Below, in pieces: positions 46,900 to 59,599 of a stretch of 64,000 nt of DNA; the stretch's first letter is position 1, and every line of letters starts with the position of its first letter. The position numbers and the translations under genes were made by a program. Under the pieces are notes generated by a model. That model ran no database searches and was not told the origin of the DNA. It saw only the letters and a list, made by a program, of their open reading frames with translations. The DNA is from Neurospora crassa OR74A (Eukaryota > Ascomycota > Sordariomycetes > Sordariales > Sordariaceae): the NCBI RefSeq assembly GCF_000182925.2, contig NC_026504.1, forward strand, positions 2,294,001-2,358,000, read 5' to 3'.

Positions 46900-49800
46900 T
46901 CGCTTACGTTCCTAATAAATTAATAGTTCTTCCTTTAGGAATTAAATTAATACTATTAAAATATATATATATAGTAACCGGTCTATTTCTTATACTATTA
47001 AAGCTATTCCTTATCCCTCTTATACTACTACCCCTGTAGTTACTATAATTAAAATAACCTAACCTCCTTTACCTTTATTATAATAATACTAACCTACTAT
47101 AAAATCTATCGAAGAAAATAATAATAAAAACTACCCCCCTACGCCGCCCCAAACTCCCTATTCATACCCCTAAACCTCGGAAGCCAATAAGCTCGCACAT
47201 AAGTAGTAACTATTCGAATTTTAATTCACCGCAATTAAACTCTTCTTTAATTACTTCCCTTCGTATATATTTTAGTAGGAATAATTCGCTTTCGTAGGCC
47301 TTATCGAATAAAACTTAGTAAGAAACTACCTTTTTATCCCTACTAGGTTCTATTATTAGAATTACTTCTTCTATAACTAAATTTATATTTCTACTATAAC
47401 TTCCTTTACTACCCCTTTATTAATAGCCATCGCTATAACCGCCCCTTTATTAACTATAACTATATTAGCCTATATTAAATACTATCCTAAATATAATATT
47501 ACTAAATTTACTAGCGAAAGTTTCTTATAATTGCAAAATTACTTTTACAATATCGATATATACTTTTAGGAATACCCCTATACTTCCCTCTCGTTCGCTA
47601 TTAACTACATTAAGAGTAATCCCAAAAATATATAAATTAAATATATATTAGCTTTCCGTAGTAAGCCCGGGTATAATATTATTTATAATATACTTATATA
47701 GAACAACCTCTATACTTTTTTAGAGATTAAATATAATAGTAATATTTAGGCTATTAAATAATCCGCTTTTAATAAATTTAAATATATATAATAAAGCGCT
47801 TCAAAAACCGTTCGTAATTTTTATAACTATTATTATACTAAAGAACTTAATTTATTATACAATTAATCGGAATATACTCAAATCATTATTTAAATTAACT
47901 AATTGTACTTTCTCTTTAAATAAAGTATCTTCTCGATAATTAGTATTAATATAATAAACGAAGTAGTAGCGTACGTAGAACGGTTAAAAGGCTTAGAGAA
48001 TATTAAATTATTCGTATTATATTACTAAAATTAAATATCTTTAAAATATAATCCGTCGTCTTCTTTATCTTTATATCCTCCTACTTTCTTTTTAAATATC
48101 CCTTCTTAATTATCCTATAGTAATAACCCCTCCGATTTTCCCCATCGCCCCCCTACCGCTTTTTAAATAAATCCCAATTTTATTTATTCCCTTTATTATT
48201 AGAAAAGCTATATATATAGCCGGTACACCTAGCTAAAGCTATTAAATATTTACTATAAATATAGTATAATAGGCTATTTTATAGTAGTATACTTAAACCG
48301 AGCTTATTACAATTACAATTAGGTCGGCCATCTAATACGGAATTACCCTATTCTTATAAATACCCCTTTGTATAGAGTAAACGTTAAATTAATTACAATT
48401 AGAGTAGTAGCTGTAACCGCTTAAGATAATACGGGTAGATTATAAATGTACTTAGAGATAAGGTTATTAATAAGGATTTATAGAGATTAGTAGAGTATAC
48501 GAAGGTTAATAAATTCGAATGCGGAATTAAATTTAATTAATAGGTATTTATTTCTATTAAATATAAAAATTAATTTAATACCCTATCGTTTTATTAATTT
48601 CTCCTTTCAACCTATTCCTATATACGGTACGACTACCTATTTTATTAGAATACGTAATTCCTATAGTATTAAACGGACAAAGCGAATTACTTTTACTATA
48701 ATTAAATCCCCGGTTATAGAAGTTATCTTTAATTACCTTTAACTTTATAAGTAGAACCCTAATATTAATTGAAAGCGATAATCGTTTTAGTTTCGTATTA
48801 AAGCCGGTAATTTTATATTAAGTATAATATTAGCGAAGGAAGTATATAACGTTATAACCGTCCTAACGGGGCTATAGTAGGATTTAATTTTATTATTAGA
48901 CCCTTAAAAAATAATAAGGGTAGAAGAAAGTTTCTACCTTCCTGTATATATAAATATCCTATTCGAAATCCCCTCTTCCTTAGTATTAGAATTTATAATT
49001 TTACCTATTATAACAGAGTCGGCCGAATCGTTTCCGGTCCCTACCCCCCTAGTAAAGGTTTTTCGAATAATATTTAATAGCGTCTACCCTACCCTAGTAC
49101 CCCCTACGGAACTAATATTATTATAACTTTTAAAATTACTAGAGGAAATAGAAGGCGAACCCGCCGTTCCTAAATTAATTATTCTATTAAAATATAAAGA
49201 GTTTAAATTAGTATTCGAAACCTCGGTTATACCCCTACCTTAATATAATTAATTAAAGTATTATATTAATTTAATTAAAGGGGAATCGGCGCTTTAAGGA
49301 CCGATTTATATATTGAATATTAAAGAATTAAAAATATTATACGAATAATTAGTAGAAGTACTTTAAAAGGGATAAATTCATTCCTCTATTAATTTAACGG
49401 GCGCTCCTATTATCTTTATTCTAAAGAAAAATAGAAAGTTAAGGCTCTACGTTAATTTTAAGGCGTTAAATAAAATTATAAAGAAGAATTATACGGTACT
49501 ACCCTTTATTTAAGAAATTCTAAATTGGTTATTATTAGTTAAAGTTTTTATAAAATTAGATTTGAAGGATGTGTACTATAGAATTCGGATTCGAAAAGGA
49601 AACGAAGAGAAAATAGCGTTTTATACGAAGTACGAGTACTATAAATTTTTAATTATATTAATAGGATTAGCGAACGTACTAGTAATATTTTAAATATATA
49701 TTAATAATATATTAGTAAGGCTAATAAATACAATATATATTACTTACTTTAATAATATTTTAATTTATAATAAAAGTGAAGAAAACTACGTTAATTATAT

Positions 49801-50156
49801 TAAAGAAGTCCTTTAACGGCTATAAAATCGTAACCTCTATGTAAATTTAGGTAAATATGAGTTTTATATAAAGTGGGTATTATTTTTAGGATATATTATC
49901 TCCCCGGAAGGTATATCGATAGATTTAAAGAGGGTTATAATAATTGTAGAATAGGAAGCTCTAGCGAACGTTTATAATATTTAGGTCTTCTTAAAGTTTA
50001 CCGGATTCTATTAACGCTTTATAATATTATACTCTAAAATAATAGCGCCCTTAATAGAGTTATTAAAGGGGAATAAATAGAGGCTATTTAAATTTATAAA
50101 GGAAGTGGAAGAAACGTTCGTAGAATTTAAAAAACTATTCTAAGAAGTTCCTATAT
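46900..50156 (+). mobile_element. Ty3/gypsy retrotransposon relic 1 (RIP-inactivated, cut by a gap)
   Basis: The plus strand keeps a gag-like part (about 47.1-48.6 kb) followed by a clear reverse transcriptase at about 49.3-50.1 kb. Recognisable pieces are the LRLYVNFKALNK strand, FIKLDLKDVYYRIRI, the EEKIAFYTKYEYYKFLI block, IGLANVLV in place of FGLTNAPA, and NNILIY where YxDD-type elements have DDILIY, so even the catalytic Asp pair is lost by mutation. Stops occur at many expected Gln and Trp codons. The relic is interrupted by 100 N at 50157. RNase H begins just before the gap (FIKEVEETFVEFKKLF). Protease and integrase were not found. Confidence 0.85.
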
Positions 50157-50256
50157 NNNNNNNNNNNNNNNNNNNNNNNNNNNNNNNNNNNNNNNNNNNN
50201 NNNNNNNNNNNNNNNNNNNNNNNNNNNNNNNNNNNNNNNNNNNNNNNNNNNNNNNN
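50157..50256. other. assembly gap, 100 N
   Basis: Exactly 100 N, a standard placeholder for a scaffold gap of unknown size. It interrupts gypsy relic 1. Confidence 0.99.
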
Positions 50257-50404
50257 CGGATAATAAAAATTCGTAGGTTTTACGAGAGGATATAAATTGC
50301 CCAAACTTATTTAAAGAATACGAAATTAAAGAAATATAATAGTAGCATACTAGTAGCGGGCCGACTATTAGGTTAATAAGGATTAATTAGGTAGTAGAAG
50401 GAGA

Positions 50405-50770
50405 ATAATAATTATTTAAAGATATAGAATAGAGATATAAAATATAAATATAAATTATAAAATAGAAATATAAAATATAAATATAAAATATAAAATATAG
50501 ATATAAAATATAGATATAAAACGTAAAATATAAATATAAAATATAAATGTAAAACGTAGATATAAGGTATAGAGTAAAAATACAAGACGCTAATGTAAAC
50601 CGTAAAGTAGAAATGTAAATAGAGATATAAGATGTAGATGTAAAATATAGATATAAGGTATAAAATAGAAATATAAAGTAGAGATATAAGAGTAGAAATA
50701 TAGAATAGAAATGTAAAGTAGCGATATAAGAGTAGAAATATAAAGTAGAGATATAAAATAGAAATATTAA
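50405..50770 (+). repeat. degenerate TATAAA-type minisatellite
   Basis: Dozens of copies of a 6-12 nt unit such as AAATATAGATAT/AAATATAAATAT, with AGA/ATA variants. Follows the gap directly. May be a decayed tandem repeat or slippage product of AT-rich DNA. Confidence 0.8.
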
Positions 50771-50799
50771 ATAAAATAAAAAATAGGAAGGGAAGGTAA

Positions 50800-51539
50800 T
50801 TTAATTTAATATAGGATATTAATAAAGTACTAAGTAGAATATAAGCTATATTTTCTATTATCGCCCTAAATAAAAAAATCCTTAGCAGCGTCCGTTATTA
50901 TTAATATAGGATTAGAACCTACAGCCTTAGGAGGAATATTCCTACGCGCTACTACGCCTATTAATAATATTTATAAATATTATTTTATATTATCTACTTA
51001 TAGTCCGCCCTTATAAATTCTAATAATTCGTCTAATTTTCTATTTAGCGATTTTAATTTTCTATTAATCAATTAATATTAAGGACTATAATTATAATTGG
51101 GGGAGGGGGGGATATAAATAGGAGTATTTAGTATAGAAATATTTATAGGAGAGCTGCTATTATTAATAATAGGACTACTAATAAGGGTTACCGGATTAAT
51201 ATTAATATTAGTATTACCGATATTACAATAGTTAAATTTTAAGTAGTCCTTATAATCGAAATTCCTAGTTCGGAGTATATTAAATAATATTATAGGGAGA
51301 CTATTATTAATAAGGCGCGCCTATATTGTAGCTTAAAACACCACTATAAATTAATGTAACTATTATAAAAGGGGGGTAGGTAGGGGGCTACTAGTATTAG
51401 TAAGGCGTATAATCTTAGCCGCTATATTCTATATATTATTTTAAAAATTATGAATATTGTGGGGGACTTCGAATATATAGCGGCGTAGTAATAACGAATA
51501 CTATGATCTCTCGTTGAATTTTGGAAGGAAAAGATATTA

Positions 51540-51575
<36 letters not shown>

Positions 51576-52113
51576 GAAGAGGTAATAAAGGGAAAATAGC
51601 GTACCTTTAGTTTAGTAAATATATGTACTAATTAGATAGAGTATTTCGTATAAATTTAGGGTTGGGGTACTAGCGAATACTTAGGTTAAAGCGATATTAT
51701 ATTTTAAATAGGCGAGGGGGTGAATGTTATTAAAGAATAGGAAAGGAGTAATTAATTAAAGGTTAGTAATAAATATAGGGTAAGAGGAGGGAGAGGATAG
51801 AGCGAAAAGAAAGAAAATAGAGAGGGGAAGCGAATATATTAATTAGGTTTATAAAGGAGATAGGGATTAATATATAAGTATATAATAGAAATACATACGT
51901 CTATAGCGGGGGCTAATTTAGGTAAAGGAATAATTGAAGTAGCTGTAGAACTAAGGGAAGGGATAGTAAATATAATTATAAAAGTAAAAATAGGAGGAAG
52001 AAGAGAAGAGAAGTAAAAAGGGTAGGCGGAAGGAGTATTATATAAACGAAGGAGGAGGTCTTTATATAAATATAAATTAAAGTAAGTAAATATAATTCTA
52101 AGTAGGTAAAATT
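50800..52113. other. AT-rich DNA with no readable element
   Basis: No RT, integrase or transposase fragment could be read. The region is unusually purine-rich on the plus strand near 51.7-52.1 kb (GGAAGAAGAGAAGAG) and contains a run of 32 A at 51542-51573. Confidence 0.4.
51542..51573 (+). repeat. poly(A) run of 32
   Basis: Uninterrupted A tract. Could be the retained tail of a LINE/SINE or processed insertion, or a slippage tract in AT-rich DNA. No LINE-like sequence was recognised upstream. Confidence 0.85.
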
Positions 52114-52213
52114 NNNNNNNNNNNNNNNNNNNNNNNNNNNNNNNNNNNNNNNNNNNNNNNNNNNNNNNNNNNNNNNNNNNNNNNNNNNNNNNNNNNNNNN
52201 NNNNNNNNNNNNN
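52114..52213. other. assembly gap, 100 N
   Basis: Exactly 100 N, placeholder for an unsized gap. Confidence 0.99.
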
Positions 52214-55200
52214 GAAGTAATACCCCGCCCGGCTACGACTATCTACATATAAATATACCCCCTAACTTACTTACTAATAAGAATACTAATTAGTTTATAT
52301 TTATTTAAATAAAGTACTATAATTAAAATATTAATTATAAATTCGATAATATTTACACCAAACTTAATATTAATACAGCTAAGGTTAACCTTATTAATAT
52401 TCGTATCGATAACTTTAAAGTTAAAACGGATAAAAACGTTTCTTATTTTAATAAAAATATTAATTACACTATATTAAATATTAAGGATAATTTAAAGTAC
52501 TCTTAGGACGTCTATAATATAATTAAAAATATAATTAACAATTTGGACGATACTAATTAGAAAGTTAATTTACTAAATACCGATATTAATTAATTAGAAA
52601 TAATTTTCTATAAGGAATAAGCAGAAATTAACCAACGCTTTAAAGGCGTAATAAAATCCCTAAATATTAGCGAAGCTTAAGTTAAAAAAATATTTAAAGT
52701 AATTAAAATTATTAAATAATAGTTCCTTTCTATTACTAACCTCCGTAAAGCCGGTACTTATTCCCTTATTATTAATTAAACCCTTAATAATACCGAAGTA
52801 ATAGCTATTAATAAATTAATAAAAATAATAATCCGTATAAACCCTAAAATTTTTATTATTAAGTTCTATTTAGCTAAAAAGCCTACGTTTAGCTACAACT
52901 ATCCTATTATTAAATTTAGCATTAAGTTTAGTAAATATTATACTACGGTAACTAATAATACTAGCAGCCCTAACCCCGCCCGTTTTTATTATACTAAATT
53001 AATTAATTTCTCTTTAAATATTAATAAGGTAGAAGCAGCCCGTTAATTATATACCCCCCCTACTTATAGTTACTCCGGCTTACTTCCCAACTATAATATC
53101 AATTAAATATATAATTCTAATTTACGCCCCTTCCTTAAGTACAACGACCGTATATTAGACTAATATTTAATTAAATTCTAAGGGCGCTTCGAAGCCGCTA
53201 CTTAATTTTAGAAATAATTAACTGCCGAAGTTTATATAGCTACTAATAAAGCTAAAGATTAAACCTTCTACCCTAAAACTTCGAATTAGGGTAATAGAAA
53301 TAGTAAACTTCTTATTAAATTAAAGAATAATAGCAACCCTTCGTTAAGTAATTCGAATTCTAATAAGTTAGACTCTATTAATTTTAAGTACAAGTACTAT
53401 TATAAGAAGTATTATAAAATTAAAAAGGCCCGCCGTAAAAAACATTATAAAATTAATTATTAAGTTTATAACGACCCCAACCCCAATAACTCTAATTCTA
53501 AGGACGGAAATACTCCTTCTCCGCGCCTCCCTAGCGGTAGAAATCCCCCTAACAGTAGCAGCCTATTTAATAATAATAATAGTAACCCCCTTAATAGTAG
53601 TAATAATTCCCTTAGCAATAGAAATAATAATAGTAATAATCGTTATTGTACTAATATTATCGATACTAACTACTCCTCCTACTCTTAGAAATTAGATTTT
53701 AAGTTTAAATATAAAAATATTAAACAATTTATCCCCTTTTATATTAACCCTAACGATATTAATATTATAACCGACAGTAAAACCCTAATCTATACGGACG
53801 TTTTTCTCTTCTACGAACATTTCCTATTTTTCTTCAAAAATAAAGAAACCGCCGTCAACGTTAAAAAATAAATTATATAATACTTTTTTATTCTATTTAA
53901 TAATATAGTTATATTTTAGTAAAGTAATAAAATCGATCCTATAAAACACTAATATTTATATTACAACGGATTTGAATTAATATTAGAAGTACTAATTAAT
54001 TACTTTATATTTAATTTAATTATAGTAATTAGGAAGTTTACTAAGGATTGTCTCGAACTTAAGGATATTATTTGTAATAAGAATACTCTATCCTAATTTA
54101 TTTAGCGTAAATTTTATTATACCCATACTATAGGCATCTTCTATTATATTAACAAAAATTAATATAGTATAATAATTTAGATTTAAATTAATATAGACCT
54201 TAAGATTAAGTAATATTTCAATTTGCTTACTAAGAAGGGAACCTTCGTAAAGTATCTCGTAGAAATTAAAAGTATTAAAGTAATTTTATTAGCGGCCGTC
54301 TATAAATAATACCTATATATTTATTAAAAGATTATTAGTATTATTATAAAAATTAAAATAGTTATCCCCGCTAATTAATATAAACGAAATTAAGATAGTC
54401 GTAATAGTTAGGGCATTCGATACAATAATTACAATTACTATAATAATTGTAATTACTATAATAAAAATGACCGCCGCGACTGTTGTAATAACTACGACCA
54501 ATGTAATAATTATAATTAGCGTAATAATTACGACTAGTACGACGATTATAACCGCTATAAAAATTATAGAAATAGAATTAATTATATTAATTTAGAAAGT
54601 AATAATAATAATAACGCTAATTTAGATAATAATTAAACTATTTATATTAGCAATATATTGGTTACCTTTAGAGGATTGGATTTAAGTAATAGTAGAAGTG
54701 TTTTTTACGCTATTGAAGTATCTATATTTAATTCCCGTAGTAAATTAAAGTATATTAGTTGCTATAAGGTTTTCCTATTTATAAAACTAAGAAAATAATA
54801 TATAAAGAAATACCCGGCGTATTAATAGTCTAAATTACTATTATTAATCGCGCCTTTATATTAAATATATATTTACTACCTCGAAGTATTCCCTTCTAAA
54901 AATATACTCTTTAATTATATAAATTTCTACGAAAATACAAAACAAAAGTATAAAAGATCGACACTAGTAAGGGTTGCTTTATTTAACGAACTACCACTAT
55001 TTAAAATACTAATTTATAAAAATAAGGAAATTTTAAAAGGGCTACTATTAAATTATATCTACCTCCGTATTATAGTCCGAACTTTACTAATAATTATAAA
55101 AACGGAGGTTTATATAAATCCCGGAACTATAAAGACAATTATTGGCCGAGAATTTTTATTTATATTAAATTATACTATTTTAATTAAATATTTTATAAAA

Positions 55201-57460
55201 ATTTAAAGAGTCGGCGGTAAATTTATTAAATTAATAGAATAGGTTACTTTTATATTCTTTATAGAAGGTACTATTAATAGAAAGTTAAATTTAATTAAAA
55301 TTAAAATTGCCGGTTAGGTAATAGATAAATTCTAACTTAATTTACTCTTAACTAATTCTTTCCTCTACCCGTAGTAAACCGATATTAATTATAATACGGA
55401 ATTAATTACCTTCCTAAATATAGGCCCCCTAGTAGTCCTATTTAAAGTCCAACAGTACACAGTTAAATATATAAGGAAAGTTATAGTATTAAAGAAAATT
55501 ATATTATAGTCCGGAGAAGAAGTAATAGTCCTAATATATTATAAACCACTATTTAAAGGGCGAAACTTTATATTTAATTCTAAGAATAGAAGCGCTATAA
55601 ATATAGTAATCGATATTAAATTACTTAAATTAATTCTCTTTAAAAATTTAATTCGTAGAATATATATTATCCTTAAAAAATAATATATTAATTATATCAA
55701 AGAATATAAAGATAGTAGGTATTTCGCTAGTAATTAGAATAAAATTACAATAGCTACTTTTTTTATTTAAGTACTTAATATTTTTAATAACAATCCTACA
55801 GTTACTATTGATAAGGCTATTAAATATATTATAATTAATTATATCCCTCCAGTTAATTTCAAAATAAATTTTACCCCTACTATTAAGGTAGCCGCTTAAA
55901 GGCAATAGTTAAACCCCGTACTAAGTATTTATAAACCTAACGCCCTAAAGTTGCCCGCTGTTCTCGAAAAATATTTAACCCTAAGCATCCGTATAGATAA
56001 ATTAGAAATTATTACTAAGGAAGGTATATATATCTATACGGCCGATAAAAAATATACTTAAACTTTAAAAAAGCTAGTAGATTCCTACTTATTCTTATAG
56101 ATTAAAGGAGGATTAGTCGATATACCGGAGGAGGAATATATATATATACTACTAGTAGAAAGATAGTAGAATTAGAAGGTAGTTACAAAAATATACCCCT
56201 TAAATAAAAAGGAATAGGCCGTTATTAATAAAGTCTTTAATACACTCTATAAATAAGGTAAAATATAATAAATTACCTACGTAATACTATTTATATACCC
56301 GGTCTTCGTTATATAGAAGGAAATAAGGGATAGGAAATAAAAGGGCCGGCCCGTTATCGATATAAGGGTAATTAATAGCTTTACTATACTTAATAATTAC
56401 CCTCTTCCCCTATAAAATAAAGTAATTACCTTTATACGGGGTAAACACTTTATTACTATTATTAATATAATAGTTTTTTTCTACTAATTTAGGGTATAGC
56501 TATTCTACCGGAATCGATTAATACTTATTACTTATAGAAATTTAAAGGCTCTAATAGTAATATAAATAAATTTTCGAAATACGTTCATATATATATAGAA
56601 GTTTATAAATTAATTTCTCTACAATTATAAGGATTATTACTATATATATATTAATAATATTATTATTATTTCTAATATTTAGGAGGATTATATAGCCTAC
56701 CTAACTATTATTTTTAATTTATTTACCTCTAGGAACATCTCCCTCTTACTTAGGAAATTATTCTTAAATTATTTAAATATTAAACTCCTAAGTTTCCGGG
56801 TAAATAGGCTAGGTCTTTAAAATACCTAGTAGCGAATTAAAGCCTTCAAAAAACTTATCTTCCTTAACTAATTAAAGGTACTTAAATAATATTTAGGGGC
56901 ATTTAAGTTCCTACAACACCTTATTCCCTACTACGCCCAACTATTAGAACTATTATAGTAACGGAAGGTCTAGCTCCTTATAGCGGGTTGTATAGAAGGT
57001 ACTATAATTAACGGTAAGCTAGTAAAGCGAATTACCTATTACTTACGTACAAAATTCGAACTTATAAAGGAGGAATTAACGTTATTCGAAGTAATCTAAT
57101 CCGAAATTTATAGCGGGGCGATATTCTATTACTTAAACCCTAATAGGTAAATCTTCCTCTAAATTAATAGCTCTATTAAGAAAGGATTTAGTATAATAAT
57201 ATTTTATTTAAAGGATAATTATATTTAGGAACCCGGTTTATATATTCCTACGAATTAAGTATTATCTATCTTCTTTTTTAGTAAATGCTTTATTAATATT
57301 GAAATAAAGTATAGCCTATTTAAATTAGAAGTTATTTATTTAGTATAGGCCGTAAAGAGGCTTTATATTCGGATTTACTTTTATAATAAAATTGTTATTA
57401 TATTTATAAACTATTTTATAACGAAGGGAATTATTAAATAAAGGTCTTTATATATATCCT
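52214..57460 (+). mobile_element. Ty3/gypsy retrotransposon relic 2 (RIP-inactivated)
   Basis: The longest relic. The plus strand holds a gag-like frame at about 52.4-54.3 kb with Ser/Asn- and Pro-rich parts, an Asn/Tyr/Arg-rich repeat (54.40-54.60 kb), a protease-like region (54.6-55.2 kb), and reverse transcriptase at about 56.26-56.70 kb: RPVVDIRVINSFTIPNNYPLP, then FFYQFRVYSY and a YYYIYINNIII remnant of the catalytic Y-x-D-D. An RNase H remnant is at about 57.12-57.42 kb (INSSIKKGF, LEVIYLV-AVKRL). No integrase was found, so the element is truncated at about 57.46 kb or interrupted there. Stops follow the Gln/Trp RIP pattern. Confidence 0.82.
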
Positions 57461-57464
57461 CTAC

Positions 57465-57710
57465 TATAAGGGGACAGCAGAGCGATACGCAGGTGCTAGC
57501 CTTATGTGTGTATATTAAGGTTCTACGAAGAAAGAAAGGATAAAACGCTACCCTCCGGGTCGCTCGAGTGCCAGAGCTTAAATGGCCGTACACTTTCTGG
57601 TAGCTGCCTTGTAGCTTGAGGCAGCTAGAGAATGCTCTAGAAGACCGGGTGCCGGAGGCTCAATACTGTAGTCCGAGTTAGCTAGAGTAGTTTTAATACT
57701 AGTTACCGTC
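57465..57710. repeat. GC-normal island bordering gypsy relic 2
   Basis: About 240 bp of normal composition (GGGGACAGCAGAGCGATACGC, CCTCCGGGTCGCTCGAGTGCC) with a 10-bp imperfect inverted repeat AGCTGCCT...AGGCAGCT (about 57601-57630). It stands exactly where the integrase should begin. It may be an LTR, a solo insertion too short or too young for RIP, or unique DNA. Confidence 0.45.
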
Positions 57711-58013
57711 TTAGTACTTAAATTTAGCCAGTTAGAGCTAAATATTTAGTCGGGCGCTAATCCTATAATATTAGCCTCCCCCTTCTCCTTCTAATTATAA
57801 TTGCACGCTACAATCAATATTTATATTACCCTTATCTCACCCCTCTATTACTTACACTCTCCTTCTTACTCCTTCAACGAATAATTATAATTATATTATA
57901 CGTATACCTTTAATTCTGCTTTAGAATACCCTTAGACGCCTATTACTAACCTTTATTTATAGTACTAATTCTAATTAAAATCCTTTCGGATTCCGGCCTA
58001 CTATTTTAATTCG

Positions 58014-58241
58014 TTGCCGCCCAGCTATAGCTACTCCTACGCCCGCGCCCGTCCCTACGCCCGCGCTTATCCCTACGCTTGCGCCTATACCTATTCCCGT
58101 ATTTACGCCTGCTCCTACGCCGGCTGCTACTACTACTCCTATACTTATTATTACTATTATTCTAGCGCTTACGCTAGCTCCTACTACTATACCTACTCTA
58201 GTTCCCGCTACGCTAATTTCTCTAGTACCTTAAACCTTTAG
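58014..58241 (+). repeat. Tyr/Ala codon hexamer repeat (TACGCC-type)
   Basis: A stop-free 75-codon stretch of TACGCC/TAYWSC units that would encode alternating Tyr and Ala/Ser/Arg. The lack of stops is a consequence of codon content (no CAA, CAG or TGG), so it does not show a live gene. Probably part of a decayed gag or a low-complexity repeat. Confidence 0.6.
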
Positions 58242-58979
58242 TAATAGTAGTAATAGCAGTAGCGGCTACTATAAATTTATTAAAGCCTTTATTAAGGGTA
58301 CTATAATTATTTAATACTCCTACTATATAGTATTAAAGGATTATACTACTTATATATTTAATAAGGGTAAGGGTTATTATATATTTTATATACGTTTTAA
58401 GAACTTTGCTATTTACCAGCGGCAGCCTTCTACTATTTAGGAGCAATATTCCTCCTAATTGGAGGAGGGCTACTTAAATAGTAAAGCTCCGTTTTACTAA
58501 TTTTTTTAATACGTAGTAATTTCGGTTTGAAATTTCGAGTAATTAGCGGCCAAAGGTTATATAATTCTATAAATTTCTTCGAATCCCTTTATTCTATTTT
58601 AACTATTAATTTAATTTTAAGAATGCTATTTACTTTGTATTCGATTACCCTATTAGTAAAACGCCGCCAACCTTCCTTTTTACTGTTATAGTATTTTTAA
58701 TTGTAATTCCGGACGTCTCTTCGTCCTCAGCCCCGACTTCGGTCGTAGTATTTAAGAAATTAAAAGTTCTAGAGGAGAGTTTTAGGGCTCTTTGTGTAAA
58801 TTAGGGTAATTTAATAATTTTATAATTATTATTATTCGCTGGGTTATTTTTAATTAATTATAAATTGGTCGCTTTAGTAAATATTATTATAAAGTCTACC
58901 TAAAATACTGAGTATACCGCTATTATAGTTATTATTTATTTAAATACCTTTATTATTAAAATTAATATTCGGATATTTA

Positions 58980-59470
58980 AAATAGTTTAATCTTTTTAAG
59001 AAAAGGTAGTAGCTGGGGCGGTGGGTATTATTTTTAGTAAATCGGTCGCGGAATTAAAAGTTTGTATTAGGAAGCTAGAGGAGTAGTGTAAGTTAATAGA
59101 AGGGAATAGGGTATTATTGGGGGAGGAGGAGTTGTATATTTGTTTAAGTATATTATTTAATAGGGAGGAAATAGTAGGTATTAAGGAATTAAAGGAAGAG
59201 GAGGAAGAATTAGGAGAGGGGATAGTAGATATTCGGGTACTAAAAGAGGATTTGGTAATATTAATAGAAATAGTATAGTAGGAGGGGAATACCCCCGAAG
59301 AGAAGATTTAATTAAAGAAGGTAATTCGGTTTTTAAATTCGGTAGAGGAAATTACCTCTCTTCTAAAGAAGAGGAGAAGATTGCGGGTTCCCTATAATAG
59401 TATAGTTATAATATTATTATTTCTAAATAATATAATTAGGTTAGGTACTAGGGTAGCGTTGGGTATTAGA
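58980..59470 (+). pseudogene. decayed Glu/Leu-rich coiled-coil ORF fragment
   Basis: The plus strand gives a charged helix-like sequence (VAELKVCIRKLEE, IKELKEEEEELGEG, VLKEDLVILIE, SLLKKRRRLR) with few RIP-type stops, an amphipathic coiled coil in appearance. It lies just beyond the 3' end of the minus-strand chromovirus and faces the opposite way, so it belongs to a different unit, probably the gag or nucleic-acid-binding part of another element. Confidence 0.4.
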
Positions 59471-59599
59471 AAATTTTAAATATAGTAGGCTAATATTAGT
59501 AGCGTTTTAAATTAGCGGCCGCATTTTTTGCTTCCGGGTACTAATTTTACTTACTTTTCTTATTTTACTAATATCTCTCCTTTTATAAACTTATTCAAT

